Source: Gaiellales bacterium (GTDB lineage: Bacteria; Actinomycetota; Thermoleophilia; Gaiellales; JAICJC01). From it: a stretch of 64,000 nucleotides of DNA. The notes beneath the pieces were generated by a model, which saw only the letters and a list, made by a program, of their open reading frames with translations, was not told where the DNA came from and did no database searches. The stretch is from assembly GCA_036273515.1 (NCBI GenBank), contig DASUHM010000069.1, positions 29,309 to 93,308 on the forward strand, in the 5' to 3' direction. A program made the position numbers and the translations under genes. Positions 7,706-16,443 of this stretch are shown here, piece by piece; position 1 is the first letter of the stretch; every line of letters begins with the position of its first letter.

Positions 7706-8428
7706 ATGTCCTCCCTGTCCCGTCAGCAGGCGATCTCGATGCTCTTCTCCGGCCTCGCCGCCGATCTCGAGTCGGACGACGGCGCGATCGTGACCGTGCA
7801 GCCGTCCGGCATGGCCGGCGACACGGTCTGGGTCACCGCCCCGCGGCTCGCCGTGGCCGGTGGCATGCGCCTGCGCGGCCGGCTGCTGGACGGGGCCGGC
7901 GAGCCCTGGATCGTCACCCTCGTCGTCGACGAGGCCGACTTCCACAGCCACGACCTGGCCCGGGTCCGCCTGCGCGCCGAGGCCGTGACCGCCGACGCCA
8001 GCCGCCGCCGCACCCCGCGCGTCCCGGCCGGCGGCATCGCCTGGCTCTCCGCCGTGAACTGCCAGCACGTCGTCGACGGCGACCGCGTCGACGGCACGAT
8101 GGTCGACCTCTCCCGCGACGGCGTCGCGTTCGCGACCAACCGGGTGCTGCGGCCCGGCGACCGGCTCACCTTCCACGGCCGCTTCTTCGCCGACACCGTC
8201 GAGGCCGAGGTGCGCGTGACCTCGGTGCGCGACGCCGCGTCCGGCCGTCTCGTCGTCGGCTGCAGCTTCATCGAGATCGACGCCCCGAACCAGGCTCGCG
8301 TCGCGCGTCTCGCCGAGAACGCGCCCACCCCGGCCCGGCCCGCCGCGTTCGACGTCTCCCAGCTCCGCGTCCTCGCAACCGAGGGAGAGCCCGAGCAGGG
8401 CGGCTGGCGGCGCCGCTTCAAGCGGTAA
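7706..8428 (+). CDS. PilZ-domain protein
   Basis: 240 aa, predicted cyclic-di-GMP receptor. The PilZ signature is complete: RRRTPRVP (R-x3-R) near residue 100 and DLSRDGVAF (D-x-S-x2-G) near residue 135, followed by the beta-barrel GDRLTFHG...VRVTSVRD. The N-terminal half resembles a YcgR-like accessory barrel. The ATG at 7706 has no clear ribosome site. It is divergent from the Rpf-like gene. The GGDEF-EAL enzyme at 39.4-42 kb shows that the organism turns over c-di-GMP. Confidence 0.85.
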   Translation: MSSLSRQQAISMLFSGLAADLESDDGAIVTVQPSGMAGDTVWVTAPRLAVAGGMRLRGRLLDGAGEPWIVTLVVDEADFHSHDLARVRLRAEAVTADASRRRTPRVPAGGIAWLSAVNCQHVVDGDRVDGTMVDLSRDGVAFATNRVLRPGDRLTFHGRFFADTVEAEVRVTSVRDAASGRLVVGCSFIEIDAPNQARVARLAENAPTPARPAAFDVSQLRVLATEGEPEQGGWRRRFKR

Positions 8429-8441
8429 GGTACGGACCGCC

Positions 8442-8630
8442 ATGGGCGGTCCCCGCATCTACCCGCTCTTCTTCGCGATCGCGATCATCTGCTACGTGGC
8501 CGCGGTGATCATCGCCTTCCCGCTGGGCGCGTTGCTCGAGCTCGTGCGCGAGGACATCAGCCTGATCCCGCTCTCGATCGGGGCGTTCGCGATGTCGATC
8601 GCGATGCTGCTCGAGACGCGGGCGGGCTAG
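8442..8630 (+). CDS. Small two-TM membrane protein
   Basis: 62 aa with two hydrophobic helices (about 6-28 and 39-57) joined by a short acidic loop (LVREDIS). The ATG is 13 nt after the PilZ stop, with a TAAGGT box 16 nt before it. Unknown function; the proximity suggests co-expression with the PilZ gene or the zincin. Confidence 0.6.
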   Translation: MGGPRIYPLFFAIAIICYVAAVIIAFPLGALLELVREDISLIPLSIGAFAMSIAMLLETRAG

Positions 8631-8653
8631 CCCCCGCCGCCGCCCGCCCGGCC

Positions 8654-8659
8654 TATGCT
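8654..8659 (+). promoter_or_regulatory. -10 box TATGCT, leaderless start
   Basis: First T is 12 nt before the GTG at 8666, which places transcription start on or beside the start codon. Confidence 0.5.
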
Positions 8660-8665
8660 GATCGG

Positions 8666-9070
8666 GTGACGCTCCACTGCAGCGAGGACGAGTTCGCGGC
8701 CGTCGCCGAGGCCGAGCTCGACGCGCTGCCGGCGTGGATCAAGGAACGGATCGGGGCCGCCAACGTTGCGATCGACGTGCAGGACGAGCGGCCCGGCTCG
8801 CCAGGCACGCTCGGCCTCTTCCGCCAGTCGACCATGCAGGGCATGCCAATCGCCGAGATCACCCTCTTCCGGCACCCGATCCTGCGCGCCGCCGGCCGCC
8901 GCGAGAACCTGCGCCGGGCCGTCCACGACGTGCTCCTGCACGAGCTCGGCCACCTGTTCGGGATGACCGAGTCCGACCTGGACGAGTTCTCGATCGGCAA
9001 CAACCCGCGGCCCGGGGCGATGCCGGTGCACCCGCCGGGCGCTCAGCCCTCGCCCAGCGCGCGCAGGTAG
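8666..9070 (+). CDS. Minimal zincin-type metallopeptidase family protein
   Basis: 134 aa. Contains a zinc-protease motif, VLLHELGHLFGMTESDLDEF, with HExxH at about residues 91-95 and a downstream acidic residue typical of the small actinobacterial 'metallopeptidase family' (Zincin_1). No signal peptide, so probably cytoplasmic. The GTG start sits directly behind a TATGCT box and has no ribosome site. Its 3' end overlaps the convergent MBL gene by 28 nt. Substrate unknown. Confidence 0.82.
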   Translation: MTLHCSEDEFAAVAEAELDALPAWIKERIGAANVAIDVQDERPGSPGTLGLFRQSTMQGMPIAEITLFRHPILRAAGRRENLRRAVHDVLLHELGHLFGMTESDLDEFSIGNNPRPGAMPVHPPGAQPSPSARR

Positions 9071-9840
9071 CGGTCGGCCGAGCGCAGCACCTTCGCGCGG
9101 GCATCGCCGGCCATGATCGCCGGCCACCAGGCGCCGTAGACGCGGTCGAACGCGAGCTCCGCGATCCGCGCGCGGATACGGCGGATCTCGGCGGCGGGGA
9201 GCGGGATCAGGTTGGGGTAGCTGTACATGAAGCTGGCCCAGTCGCGGTCGGACACGACCTGGACGATGTCGCCGGAGAGCAGGGCGCCGCGGCCGCCGGC
9301 GCCGCCACGCCAGAGGCACACCGTCCCGCCCTCGAAGTGACCGCCGAGGCGGTGCAGCTCGAGGCCGTCGCCGAGGTCGAGCCGCTCGCCCGACCAGTGC
9401 TCGACCCGTGCGTCCGGCCGCATCACGTGCTCGCGGTCGGCCGCGTGCAGGAGCACCCGCGCGTCGAGCCGCTCGGCCCACTCGACCATCGCCGAGTAGT
9501 AGTGGGGATGCGAGATGGCGATCGTGTGCACGCCGCCGGCGGCGCGCACGGCGGCCTCGGTCTCGGCGTCGATCAGCGTGATGCAGTCCCACAGGAGCCC
9601 ACCGACGTGGAGCGCCCGCTGGCCGATCCCGAAGCTCGGCTCGGTGCCGATCCCGAGCAGGCCCGGCTCGACCACCTCGATGCGGTTCCGGTACCCCGCC
9701 GCCAGCTCGGCCAGCGTCGTCCAGCGCTGGCCTGCGTGGCCGACGTACTGGCGCTCGTCGAGGCAGATCGGGCAGGCAGGCGGCGGCTCCGGCGACGGCG
9801 GGTACTGCGTCCCGCAGGTGACGCAGACGAAAGCGTCCAC
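9043..9840 (-). CDS. MBL-fold hydrolase with N-terminal zinc ribbon
   Basis: 265 aa. Residues 1-30 form a small zinc ribbon (CVTC...CPIC). The rest is a metallo-beta-lactamase fold, but the canonical HxHxDH is degenerate: SHPHYYSAMVEW keeps the two His and lacks the Asp-His. Later ligand positions are present (GGHFEGG, LSGDIV). It lies 7 nt downstream of the class III dehydrogenase, and an ADH-MBL pair of this kind recurs in actinobacteria (mscR region). It may hydrolyse the thioester product of formaldehyde oxidation, but this is inference. Confidence 0.8.
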   Translation of the reverse strand: MDAFVCVTCGTQYPPSPEPPPACPICLDERQYVGHAGQRWTTLAELAAGYRNRIEVVEPGLLGIGTEPSFGIGQRALHVGGLLWDCITLIDAETEAAVRAAGGVHTIAISHPHYYSAMVEWAERLDARVLLHAADREHVMRPDARVEHWSGERLDLGDGLELHRLGGHFEGGTVCLWRGGAGGRGALLSGDIVQVVSDRDWASFMYSYPNLIPLPAAEIRRIRARIAELAFDRVYGAWWPAIMAGDARAKVLRSADRYLRALGEG

Positions 9841-9847
9841 GGCGCGG

Positions 9848-10954
9848 CTAGGAGTAGTGGATCACGCTGCGGATGCCGTCCTGGGCCTCCATCAGCTCGA
9901 AGCCCCGGTTCACCTCGGCCAGCGTGAGGTGGTGCGAGACGAACGGGTCGACGTCGATGTCGCCCGCCAGCCAGCGCTCGATCAGCGCCGGGACGCCCTC
10001 GCGGCCCTTGACGCCGCCGAACGACGAGCCCGCGATCCGCCGGCCGGTGATCAGGAAGCGGGGGATGACGTCGAGCGTCTCGCCCTTCCCGGCCACGCCG
10101 GCGACGGTGGCGAGGCCCCAGCCCATCCGGGCGGCCTCCACGGCCTGGCGCATGACCCGGACGTTGCCGGTGGCCTCGAAGGTGTAGTCGGCGCCGAAGC
10201 CGCCGGTCATCTCGATGATCTGGGGGACGACGTCTTCGCCGCCGATCAGGAGGTCGGTGGCGCCCTGGCCCCTGGCCAGCTCGAGCCGGTCGGCCGACAT
10301 GTCGACGCAGACGATCCGCTCGGCGCCCTGCAGCCGGCAGCCGGCCACGGCCCCGAGGCCCACCATGCCGGCGCCGAAGACGACGCAGGTCGTGCCGGGC
10401 TCGACCTTGGCGGTGTTCATCGCCGCGCCGAGACCGGTCGAGAGCCCGCAGGCGAACAGGCATGCACGGTCGAGCGGCGCCTCCGGGTTGATCTTCGCGA
10501 GCGCGATCTCGGGCATGACCGTGTACTCCGCGAACGTCGACGTGCCCATGAAGTGGCGGATGGGCTCGCCGTTTCGCGACAGCCGGGCGGTGCCGTCGGG
10601 CAGGTAGCCCTTGCCCTGCATGTCGCGGATCGCGAGGCACAGGTTCGTGCGCGGGCTGAGACAGTGGACGCACTTCCCGCACTGGGGCGAGAAGAGGGTC
10701 ACGACGTGGTCGCCCGCGGAGACCAGCGTCACCCCGTCGCCGACCCGCTCGACGACGCCGGCACCCTCGTGCCCGAGCACGGTCGGGGCGTAGCCGGACG
10801 GGTCCGCGCCGGACGCCGTGTAGAGGTCGGTGTGGCACACGCCGCACGCCTCCAACCGGACGAGCACCTCGCCCGGGCCGGGATCGGCGAGGTCGACCTC
10901 CTGGACGACGAGCGGTGCGCCGAACCCCTCCAACACCGCTGCCTGCATCCTCAT
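9848..10954 (-). CDS. frmA: Class III alcohol dehydrogenase, S-(hydroxymethyl)thiol (formaldehyde) dehydrogenase type
   Basis: 368 aa. Oxidises the thiol adduct of formaldehyde, or reduces S-nitrosothiol, with NAD. Seen: catalytic zinc motifs CGVCHTD and GHEGAG, structural zinc cysteines CGKCVHCLSPRTNLC, and class III hallmarks such as GTSTFAEYTV and NTAKVEPG. Start ATG at 10954; a second ATG at 10948 is equally possible. It is followed by the MBL hydrolase in one unit. The cofactor could be glutathione, mycothiol or another thiol, and the symbol reflects the closest well-known family only. Confidence 0.85.
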   Translation of the reverse strand: MRMQAAVLEGFGAPLVVQEVDLADPGPGEVLVRLEACGVCHTDLYTASGADPSGYAPTVLGHEGAGVVERVGDGVTLVSAGDHVVTLFSPQCGKCVHCLSPRTNLCLAIRDMQGKGYLPDGTARLSRNGEPIRHFMGTSTFAEYTVMPEIALAKINPEAPLDRACLFACGLSTGLGAAMNTAKVEPGTTCVVFGAGMVGLGAVAGCRLQGAERIVCVDMSADRLELARGQGATDLLIGGEDVVPQIIEMTGGFGADYTFEATGNVRVMRQAVEAARMGWGLATVAGVAGKGETLDVIPRFLITGRRIAGSSFGGVKGREGVPALIERWLAGDIDVDPFVSHHLTLAEVNRGFELMEAQDGIRSVIHYS

Positions 10955-10985
10955 AGGGCGCGAGTGTACCCTGTCCGCCGACACC

Positions 10986-11735
10986 GTGGCCGACACCATC
11001 CCGAACGCCGACATCGTCCTCGAGGCCGACCGCCTGCTCGGGGCCGCGGGCGAGGCTGATGTGCCGGTCCGGCTGGTGGGCGGGCTGGCCGTCCGGGCGC
11101 ACCTGCCGGCGGGGACGGAGCCGATCATCGTGCGCGAGTACAAGGACATCGACCTCGTCACGCTGAAGGGCCGCGGCCGGGCCGTCTCGGCGTTCATGAC
11201 CGAGCAGGGCTACGAGGCCGACCGGGTGTTCAACACCACGAACGGCCACCGCCGGCTGCTCTACTACGACGTCCCTCACCAGCGCCAGGTGGACGTCTTC
11301 GTCGGCGCGTTCGAGATGTGCCATTCGATCCCGATCACCGACCGGATCGACCTGCACCCGACCGCCGTGCCGCTGGCCGAGCTCATGCTCACGAAGATGC
11401 AGATCGTCGAGCTGAACGCGAAGGATCAGTCCGACATCGTCACGATGCTCTTCCACAACGACGTGGGCGACGGCGACGACGGCATGATCAACGCGAAGCG
11501 GGTCGGGGTGCTGTGCGCGGCCGACTGGGGCCTGTGGCGGACGACGAAGATGAACACCGAGCGCACCCGCCAGGCGCTCGCCAACGGGGCGCCCGACGTG
11601 CGCGAGGTGGCCGAGCCGCGGCTGGAGCGGCTGTGGCAGGCGATCGAGGCTGCGCCCAAGTCCGGGCGCTGGAAGATGCGAAACCGCGTCGGCGACAAGG
11701 TGCGCTGGTACGAGGAGCCCGAAGAGGTCGGATAG
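10986..11735 (+). CDS. Nucleotidyltransferase-fold protein (AbiEii/MNT-like)
   Basis: 249 aa. The N-terminal half has the minimal nucleotidyltransferase pattern: VRLVGGLAVRAH, then YKDIDLVT with the Asp-x-Asp metal pair, then RQVDVFVG as third acidic strand. The C-terminal half is helical (LAELMLTKMQIVELNAKDQSDIVTML). It resembles AbiEii-type domains, but there is no antitoxin partner gene, so a toxin role is not supported. The GTG at 10986 is preferred; a TACCCT box lies upstream at 10967. Divergent from frmA by 31 bp. Confidence 0.65.
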   Translation: MADTIPNADIVLEADRLLGAAGEADVPVRLVGGLAVRAHLPAGTEPIIVREYKDIDLVTLKGRGRAVSAFMTEQGYEADRVFNTTNGHRRLLYYDVPHQRQVDVFVGAFEMCHSIPITDRIDLHPTAVPLAELMLTKMQIVELNAKDQSDIVTMLFHNDVGDGDDGMINAKRVGVLCAADWGLWRTTKMNTERTRQALANGAPDVREVAEPRLERLWQAIEAAPKSGRWKMRNRVGDKVRWYEEPEEVG

Positions 11736-11756
11736 GCGGGGCCTGGCCCCGCGGCC

Positions 11757-13244
11757 TCACGGCCGGGAGCGCAGCGCGATGTAGAGGTCGACCCGGTCCT
11801 CCATCGAGCCGAGGTCGCGGCCCGTCAGCTGCTCCACCCGGTCGAGCCGATGGCGGAGCGTGTTCACGTGCACGTGGAGGGCGGTGGCCGTCTCCTGCCA
11901 GCGGCAGCCGGAGGAGAGGAAGCGGTCGAGCGTCTCGACGAGCCGCGAGCGGCGGCGGGCGTCGTGCTCCTCGAGCGGCCGCAGCAGCGCCCGCCGGAAC
12001 GCGGCCAGCACCTCCTCGTCCTGGAGCGCCAGCAGCAGCGAGTGGGAGCCGACCTGGTCGTGGGTCGCCCAGCCGGCGTCGCGCCGCAGCCGGGCGAACC
12101 GGCAGGCGTGGCGCGCCTCCACGACGGCCGTGCGCAGGCCCGACGAGTCGGCCGCGATCCCGCCGACGCCGATCGGCTCCTCCATGCGCTCGTGCAGCCG
12201 CGCCGCCAGCCGGGCCAGCCCGTCCTCGTCGCCGGGCCAGCCGACGATGGCCACGAGCTCTCGCGTCTTCACCGCCGCGACCGAGACGACCTCGGCGTCC
12301 GCCAGCGCGCTCTCGAGCCGGTCGAGGCCGACGTCCCCGTCCTCGCACTCGCACACCACGGCGGCGAGCGGGGCGGAGGCGTCGAGGCCGAACGTCGCCA
12401 GGCGGGCGGCGGTGGTGCGGGCCTGCGACTGCCCGGCCATGATCAGGTCGATCAGCTCCGCCGCCAGGCGGCGCTCGTTCTCGCGCAGGACCTGCAGCCG
12501 GGCCAGCTCGAGCCCGAGGAAGGGGAGCGCCTGGTCGACCGCCGCCCGGTCGTCGTCGCCGAGGCCGGACTTGCCGGCGGACACGACCAGGTGGGCCTCG
12601 GTGCGGCCGACGGCGACGATCGGGAACGCCACCCAGCCGTTCGCGGTCACCGGCTGCGGCTGGGCCAGCGCGGCCCGGTCGGCGCACACGCAGGCGACGT
12701 CGCGGGCGGTCGCGGCGCCGGCGATCACGTGCCGGCCGCGGCCGAGCATCCACGGCCGCAGGCTCGTGTCGAGCACGTCGAGGATGCCGTCGAGGCCGGC
12801 GCCGTGGCCGGCCGCGTGCACCAGCTGGTCGTTGCGCAGCACCCGCTCGCGCAGCGCCTCCTCGCGCTGGCCGTACACCCGGTCGACGAAGGCCCGCGAG
12901 ACGGCGATGAACGGCACGTCGAACGGGACGGCGAAGAGCGGCAGCCCGGCCGCCTCGCATGCGTCGATCAGGTCGGGCGGCATGACCGCGTCGGGTTGCG
13001 GCAGTCCGTAGCCGAGCGCGGCCACGTCGCTGGCCTCGAGCGGGGCCACGAACCCGGTGCTGGTGGTGCCCGCGTCGCGCCACACGCCGGTGGTCAGGAT
13101 GACCTCGCCGCCCTGCAGGTAGCGGGTGGGATCGGCCAGCTCGGTCGTGTGCACCCAGCGGATGACGCGCTCGAAGTCGCCAGCGACCACGACCTGGAGG
13201 TCGAGCTCGGGTACCGCCAGCAGCTCGCAGACACGCATCGCCAT
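11757..13244 (-). CDS. PucR-family transcriptional regulator
   Basis: 495 aa with the full architecture: N-terminal purine-catabolism-regulator domain (about 5-130, MRVCELLAVPELDLQVV...VIRWVHTTELADPTRYL), a GGDEF-like middle, and a C-terminal helix-turn-helix (about 440-495, ETATALHVHVNTLRHRLDRV). PucR proteins usually activate neighbouring nitrogen-catabolism genes in response to a metabolite. It is transcribed away from the 13.3-21.7 kb catabolic run, with only 68 bp between, so it is the obvious candidate regulator. Confidence 0.92.
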   Translation of the reverse strand: MAMRVCELLAVPELDLQVVVAGDFERVIRWVHTTELADPTRYLQGGEVILTTGVWRDAGTTSTGFVAPLEASDVAALGYGLPQPDAVMPPDLIDACEAAGLPLFAVPFDVPFIAVSRAFVDRVYGQREEALRERVLRNDQLVHAAGHGAGLDGILDVLDTSLRPWMLGRGRHVIAGAATARDVACVCADRAALAQPQPVTANGWVAFPIVAVGRTEAHLVVSAGKSGLGDDDRAAVDQALPFLGLELARLQVLRENERRLAAELIDLIMAGQSQARTTAARLATFGLDASAPLAAVVCECEDGDVGLDRLESALADAEVVSVAAVKTRELVAIVGWPGDEDGLARLAARLHERMEEPIGVGGIAADSSGLRTAVVEARHACRFARLRRDAGWATHDQVGSHSLLLALQDEEVLAAFRRALLRPLEEHDARRRSRLVETLDRFLSSGCRWQETATALHVHVNTLRHRLDRVEQLTGRDLGSMEDRVDLYIALRSRP

Positions 13245-13279
13245 TGGATGATCCTCTAACCGCGATCGTACAACGTTGC

Positions 13280-13292
13280 AGGGTTCGACCCT
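13280..13292. promoter_or_regulatory. Candidate operator, inverted repeat AGGGT-TCG-ACCCT
   Basis: A 5-bp inverted repeat in the pucR/deacetylase divergent gap, next to CAACGTTG. The only symmetrical sequence there; its assignment to PucR is a guess. Confidence 0.25.
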
Positions 13293-13312
13293 TGTGACAG
13301 GGGCACCAATCC

Positions 13313-14206
13313 ATGAGACTCGCGCCGATGGGGGGGTTCACCTGGCCCGGCGATCACCGCGCCGCCCTGGCGCTCACGTTCGACGTCGACGCCGAATCCG
13401 CCATCCTGGCGGTCGACCCCAAGTACGCCGGTCGCCTGACGACCATGAGCCACCAGGCCTACGGGCCGAAGGTGGGCGTCCCCCGCATCCTGCGGATGCT
13501 GGAGCGCAACGGCATCACGGGCAGCTTCTTCGTGCCCGGCCTGACCGCCGACCGCTACCCCGGCACGGTCGAGGCGATCGTCGCCGCCGGCCACGACCTG
13601 GGCCACCACGGGTACTCGCATGTCCCCTATCACGACCTCTCAGACGACGAGCAGCGCGCGGATGTTGAGCGCGCGCTCGAAAGCCTCGAGCGGATCACCG
13701 GCCGCCGGCCGGAGGGATTCCGGGCGCCGTGGTGGGAGCTGACCGACTCCACGCCGGCCCTGCTGGCCGAGTACGGCTTTCGCTGGGACTCGAGCATGAT
13801 GGACGACGACCGCCCCTACCTGCTCGACACCGGGAACGGCATCCTGGCCGAGCTGCCGGTCCACTGGATGCTCGACGACTGGGAGCAGTACGCCTTCCTG
13901 CCGGAGCCGAATGTCGGCGCCGTGATCGAGTCGCCGGCCAAGGTGCTCGACCTGTGGACGGGCGAGCTCGACGCCCTCGCCGCCGAGGGCGGCCTCATGA
14001 TCCTGACGAGCCACCCGTTCCTGTCCGGCCGGGCCTCGCGCGTCGCCACCCTCGAGCGGGTCGTCGACCATGCGCGCGCCGCCGGCGGGATCTGGATCGC
14101 ACCGCTCAGCGAGATCGCCGCGCACGCGCGCGCGGCCGTCGTGGAGACCGACGCCCGGCCGGTGCCGAGCGTCCACATCGAGGAGGGCATCTATGACCGC
14201 GGCTGA
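13313..14206 (+). CDS. Polysaccharide deacetylase / PuuE-allantoinase-like hydrolase
   Basis: 297 aa NodB-fold metal hydrolase. Seen: TFDVDAES (catalytic Asp and metal Asp), GHHGYSH (metal His pair), GFRAPWWE and LMILTSHPF near the C-terminus. There is no signal peptide, so it acts in the cytoplasm. This favours the amide/imide-hydrolysing branch (PuuE-type allantoinase, cyclic imidase) over cell-wall deacetylation. It is first in a long co-oriented run with permeases, SDRs and ureohydrolases, and overlaps the permease start by 14 nt. Confidence 0.85.
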   Translation: MRLAPMGGFTWPGDHRAALALTFDVDAESAILAVDPKYAGRLTTMSHQAYGPKVGVPRILRMLERNGITGSFFVPGLTADRYPGTVEAIVAAGHDLGHHGYSHVPYHDLSDDEQRADVERALESLERITGRRPEGFRAPWWELTDSTPALLAEYGFRWDSSMMDDDRPYLLDTGNGILAELPVHWMLDDWEQYAFLPEPNVGAVIESPAKVLDLWTGELDALAAEGGLMILTSHPFLSGRASRVATLERVVDHARAAGGIWIAPLSEIAAHARAAVVETDARPVPSVHIEEGIYDRG

Positions 14207-15788
14207 TGCGGGCGCCCCGCGCGCCTTCGAGCGCCAGGCCACCGGACTCGTCCGCGAGGCCGGCTGGTGGGACATCCTCGTCTACAACCTGAACTTCGTC
14301 TCGATCGGGCTGATGGCGGCGTTCCTGTTCAACACCACCATCCCGTTCTACCCGGGCGTGAACGTCTACGTGAACGAGCTGATCGCGTTCGGGCTCGTGA
14401 TCCCGCTCTCGTTCGTGTTCGCGATGTTCGCCTCGGCGATGCCCCGCTCGGGCGGCGACTACGTCTACGTGTCGCGGACGCTGCACCCCGCGCTCGGGAT
14501 GATGTCGTCCTGGAACAACACCGTCTGGTGGTTCATCTACGGCGGCGTCCCGTCGGCCTTCTTCGCCCGCTACGGCCTGGGGCCGTTCCTGCGCACGGTG
14601 GGGGACATGGCCGGATCGAGCACCATGGTCAGCTGGGGCAACACGCTGGTCGGCAAGAAGGGCACGGTCATCGCCGGCGCGCTCCTGATCATCGCCCTCT
14701 GCGCCGTCTTCTCGCGCTCCCTGCGGCTCTACTTCCGGCTCCAGAACTCGCTCTTCCTGTTCGCGATGGCGAGCATCGTGCTCTCGATCATCGTGTTCGC
14801 CGCCAAGAGCCACGGCGACGTCGTCTCGGGGATCAACTCGACGTTCGGCGCGGGCAGCGTGAAGGGCGCGCTCAAGTCCGGCTCGCCGCAGGGGTCGTTC
14901 GACCTGCGCAACACGATCCTGCCGATGACCTGGCTCTATCTCGAGCTCGTGTTCAACCAGTCGTCCGCCTACATCGGCGGCGAGGTGCGGCGGGCATCCC
15001 GGGTGCAGCTGTGGTCGATCCCGGCCGCGGCCTGCATCGCGCTCGGCGTGCTGATGCTGCTGACGTGGGCGGCGATGAACTCCGTCGGGTTCACGCTCTG
15101 GAACGGCCTCGGAAACGACTTCGGCGCCAGCCTCGGCCTCTCCTCGACGCCGGTCTACTCGGAGATCGCCGCGGCGGCCAGCGGCTCGACCGTGATCGGG
15201 GTCCTGATCCTGGGCGGCTTCGTGTTCTGGAGCTACACGTGGCTGCCGGGCCAGATCCTGAACGCGTCGCGCAACCTGGTCGCCTACGCAATTGACGGCG
15301 TCATGCCGCGCCAATTGGCGTACGTGAGCGACAACACCCACGCCCCGCTCGCGGCCATCTGGCTCGTCGGGGCGGGGTCGATCGCCTTCCTCGTCCTCTA
15401 CGTCTACACCCACATCTTCGCGACCCTGACCGGCATCTTCGGGTTCATCCTCGGGTTCTGCCTGGTCTCGATCGCGGCGATCCTCTTCCCCTACCGCCTG
15501 CCCGACGTGTTCGAGTCGTCGGCGGTGCGCTGGCGGGTCGGCGGCGTCCCGGTGATGACGGTCGTCGGCGTCATCTCGCTGGCCGCCTGCGTGGCCGCGC
15601 TCGTGATCTTCTGGAAGGACCCCTACGCCGGCCTCCAGAACGCGGACGGGTCCCGCTACTGGTGGGGCGTCATCTACAACGTCGGGATCTTCCTCTCGGG
15701 CTTCGTCATCTACTTCGTGGCCAAGGCCTTCAACCGCAGCCGCGGCGTCGACATCGGCAAGCGGTTCCAGGAGATCCCGATTGAGTAG
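14193..15788 (+). CDS. APC-superfamily amino acid/polyamine permease (copy 1)
   Basis: 531 aa integral membrane transporter with about 12 TM helices. Seen: the APC consensus FASAMPRSGGDYVYVSRTLHP in TM2-3 and FNQSSAYIGGEVRRAS around TM6. Start ATG at 14193 with GAGGAGG upstream, inside the end of the deacetylase gene. It is a clear paralogue of the permease at 19065. Likely imports the substrate of the cluster. It contains a rare-codon CAATTG pair at 15289-15317. Confidence 0.92.
   Translation: MTAADAGAPRAFERQATGLVREAGWWDILVYNLNFVSIGLMAAFLFNTTIPFYPGVNVYVNELIAFGLVIPLSFVFAMFASAMPRSGGDYVYVSRTLHPALGMMSSWNNTVWWFIYGGVPSAFFARYGLGPFLRTVGDMAGSSTMVSWGNTLVGKKGTVIAGALLIIALCAVFSRSLRLYFRLQNSLFLFAMASIVLSIIVFAAKSHGDVVSGINSTFGAGSVKGALKSGSPQGSFDLRNTILPMTWLYLELVFNQSSAYIGGEVRRASRVQLWSIPAAACIALGVLMLLTWAAMNSVGFTLWNGLGNDFGASLGLSSTPVYSEIAAAASGSTVIGVLILGGFVFWSYTWLPGQILNASRNLVAYAIDGVMPRQLAYVSDNTHAPLAAIWLVGAGSIAFLVLYVYTHIFATLTGIFGFILGFCLVSIAAILFPYRLPDVFESSAVRWRVGGVPVMTVVGVISLAACVAALVIFWKDPYAGLQNADGSRYWWGVIYNVGIFLSGFVIYFVAKAFNRSRGVDIGKRFQEIPIE
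15289..15317. repeat. CAATTG pair, 17-nt spacer (inside APC permease)
   Basis: CAATTG at 15289 and at 15312. Uses GCA ATT and CAA TTG codons where this genome prefers GCC ATC and CAG CTG. Same spacing as the pair at 23448. Confidence 0.5.
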
Positions 15789-16443
15789 GCCCGTCGCGCT
15801 CGTCACCGGCGCGGGCGGCGGCATCGGCGGCGCCTCGGCCGATGCGCTCGCGGCGGCCGGGATGCAGGTCGCCCGCACCGACCTGCCGCTCGACGTCGCC
15901 GACGCCGGCGCGGTGGCCGGCCTCGTCGCGCGCACCGAGCAGGAGCTCGGCCCGATCGAGGTGCTCGTGAACTGTGCCGGCCACCTGACCGAGACGCCGA
16001 TCGCCGACATCACCGACGCCGAGTGGCGGCGGATGCTGCGCGTGCACCTGGGCGGCACCTGGCACACCTGCCGCGAGGTGGCGCCGCGGATGGCCGCCCG
16101 CGGCCGCGGCGCGATCGTGAACACGAGCTCCGAGCTCGCGCTCTGCGGCGCCGAGCTGCACGCCCACTACTGCGCCGCCAAGGGCGCGATCGTCGGCCTC
16201 ACGAAGTCGCTCGCGCTCGAGCTGGCCGGCCGCGGCGTGCGCGTGAACGCGGTCGCCCCCGGCGCCACCGACACCGCCCTCCTGACCGACACCTGGCGCA
16301 CGCCGGAGTACCTCGGCTCGCTGCCGCTGCGACGGCTCTCGACGCCCGCCGAGATCGCCGCGACGGTCGCCTTCCTGGCGTCGGACGCCGCGAGCTACGT
16401 GACCGGCATCGTGTTCTCCCCGAACTCGGGCGCGGTGATATGA
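15781..16443 (+). CDS. Short-chain dehydrogenase/reductase (SDR), copy 1
   Basis: 220 aa classical SDR, an NAD(P)-dependent oxidoreductase. Seen: cofactor motif TGAGGGIGG, NCAG, the catalytic Ser in NTSSE, the YCAAK catalytic pair and VNAVAPG. The TTG start at 15781 overlaps the permease stop and follows AGGAG. The next SDR starts 4 nt inside its end. The substrate is probably an alcohol or keto intermediate of the cluster pathway. Confidence 0.9.
   Translation: MSRPVALVTGAGGGIGGASADALAAAGMQVARTDLPLDVADAGAVAGLVARTEQELGPIEVLVNCAGHLTETPIADITDAEWRRMLRVHLGGTWHTCREVAPRMAARGRGAIVNTSSELALCGAELHAHYCAAKGAIVGLTKSLALELAGRGVRVNAVAPGATDTALLTDTWRTPEYLGSLPLRRLSTPAEIAATVAFLASDAASYVTGIVFSPNSGAVI

Noticed and set aside
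10986..11735. Toxin of an AbiE-type toxin-antitoxin system
   Set aside because: No adjacent antitoxin (AbiEi-like) gene; the neighbours are frmA and pucR, both unrelated.
13280..13292. GGGTTCGACCC resembles a tRNA T-arm
   Set aside because: The stem allows only a short loop and there is no D-arm, anticodon arm or acceptor stem around it.
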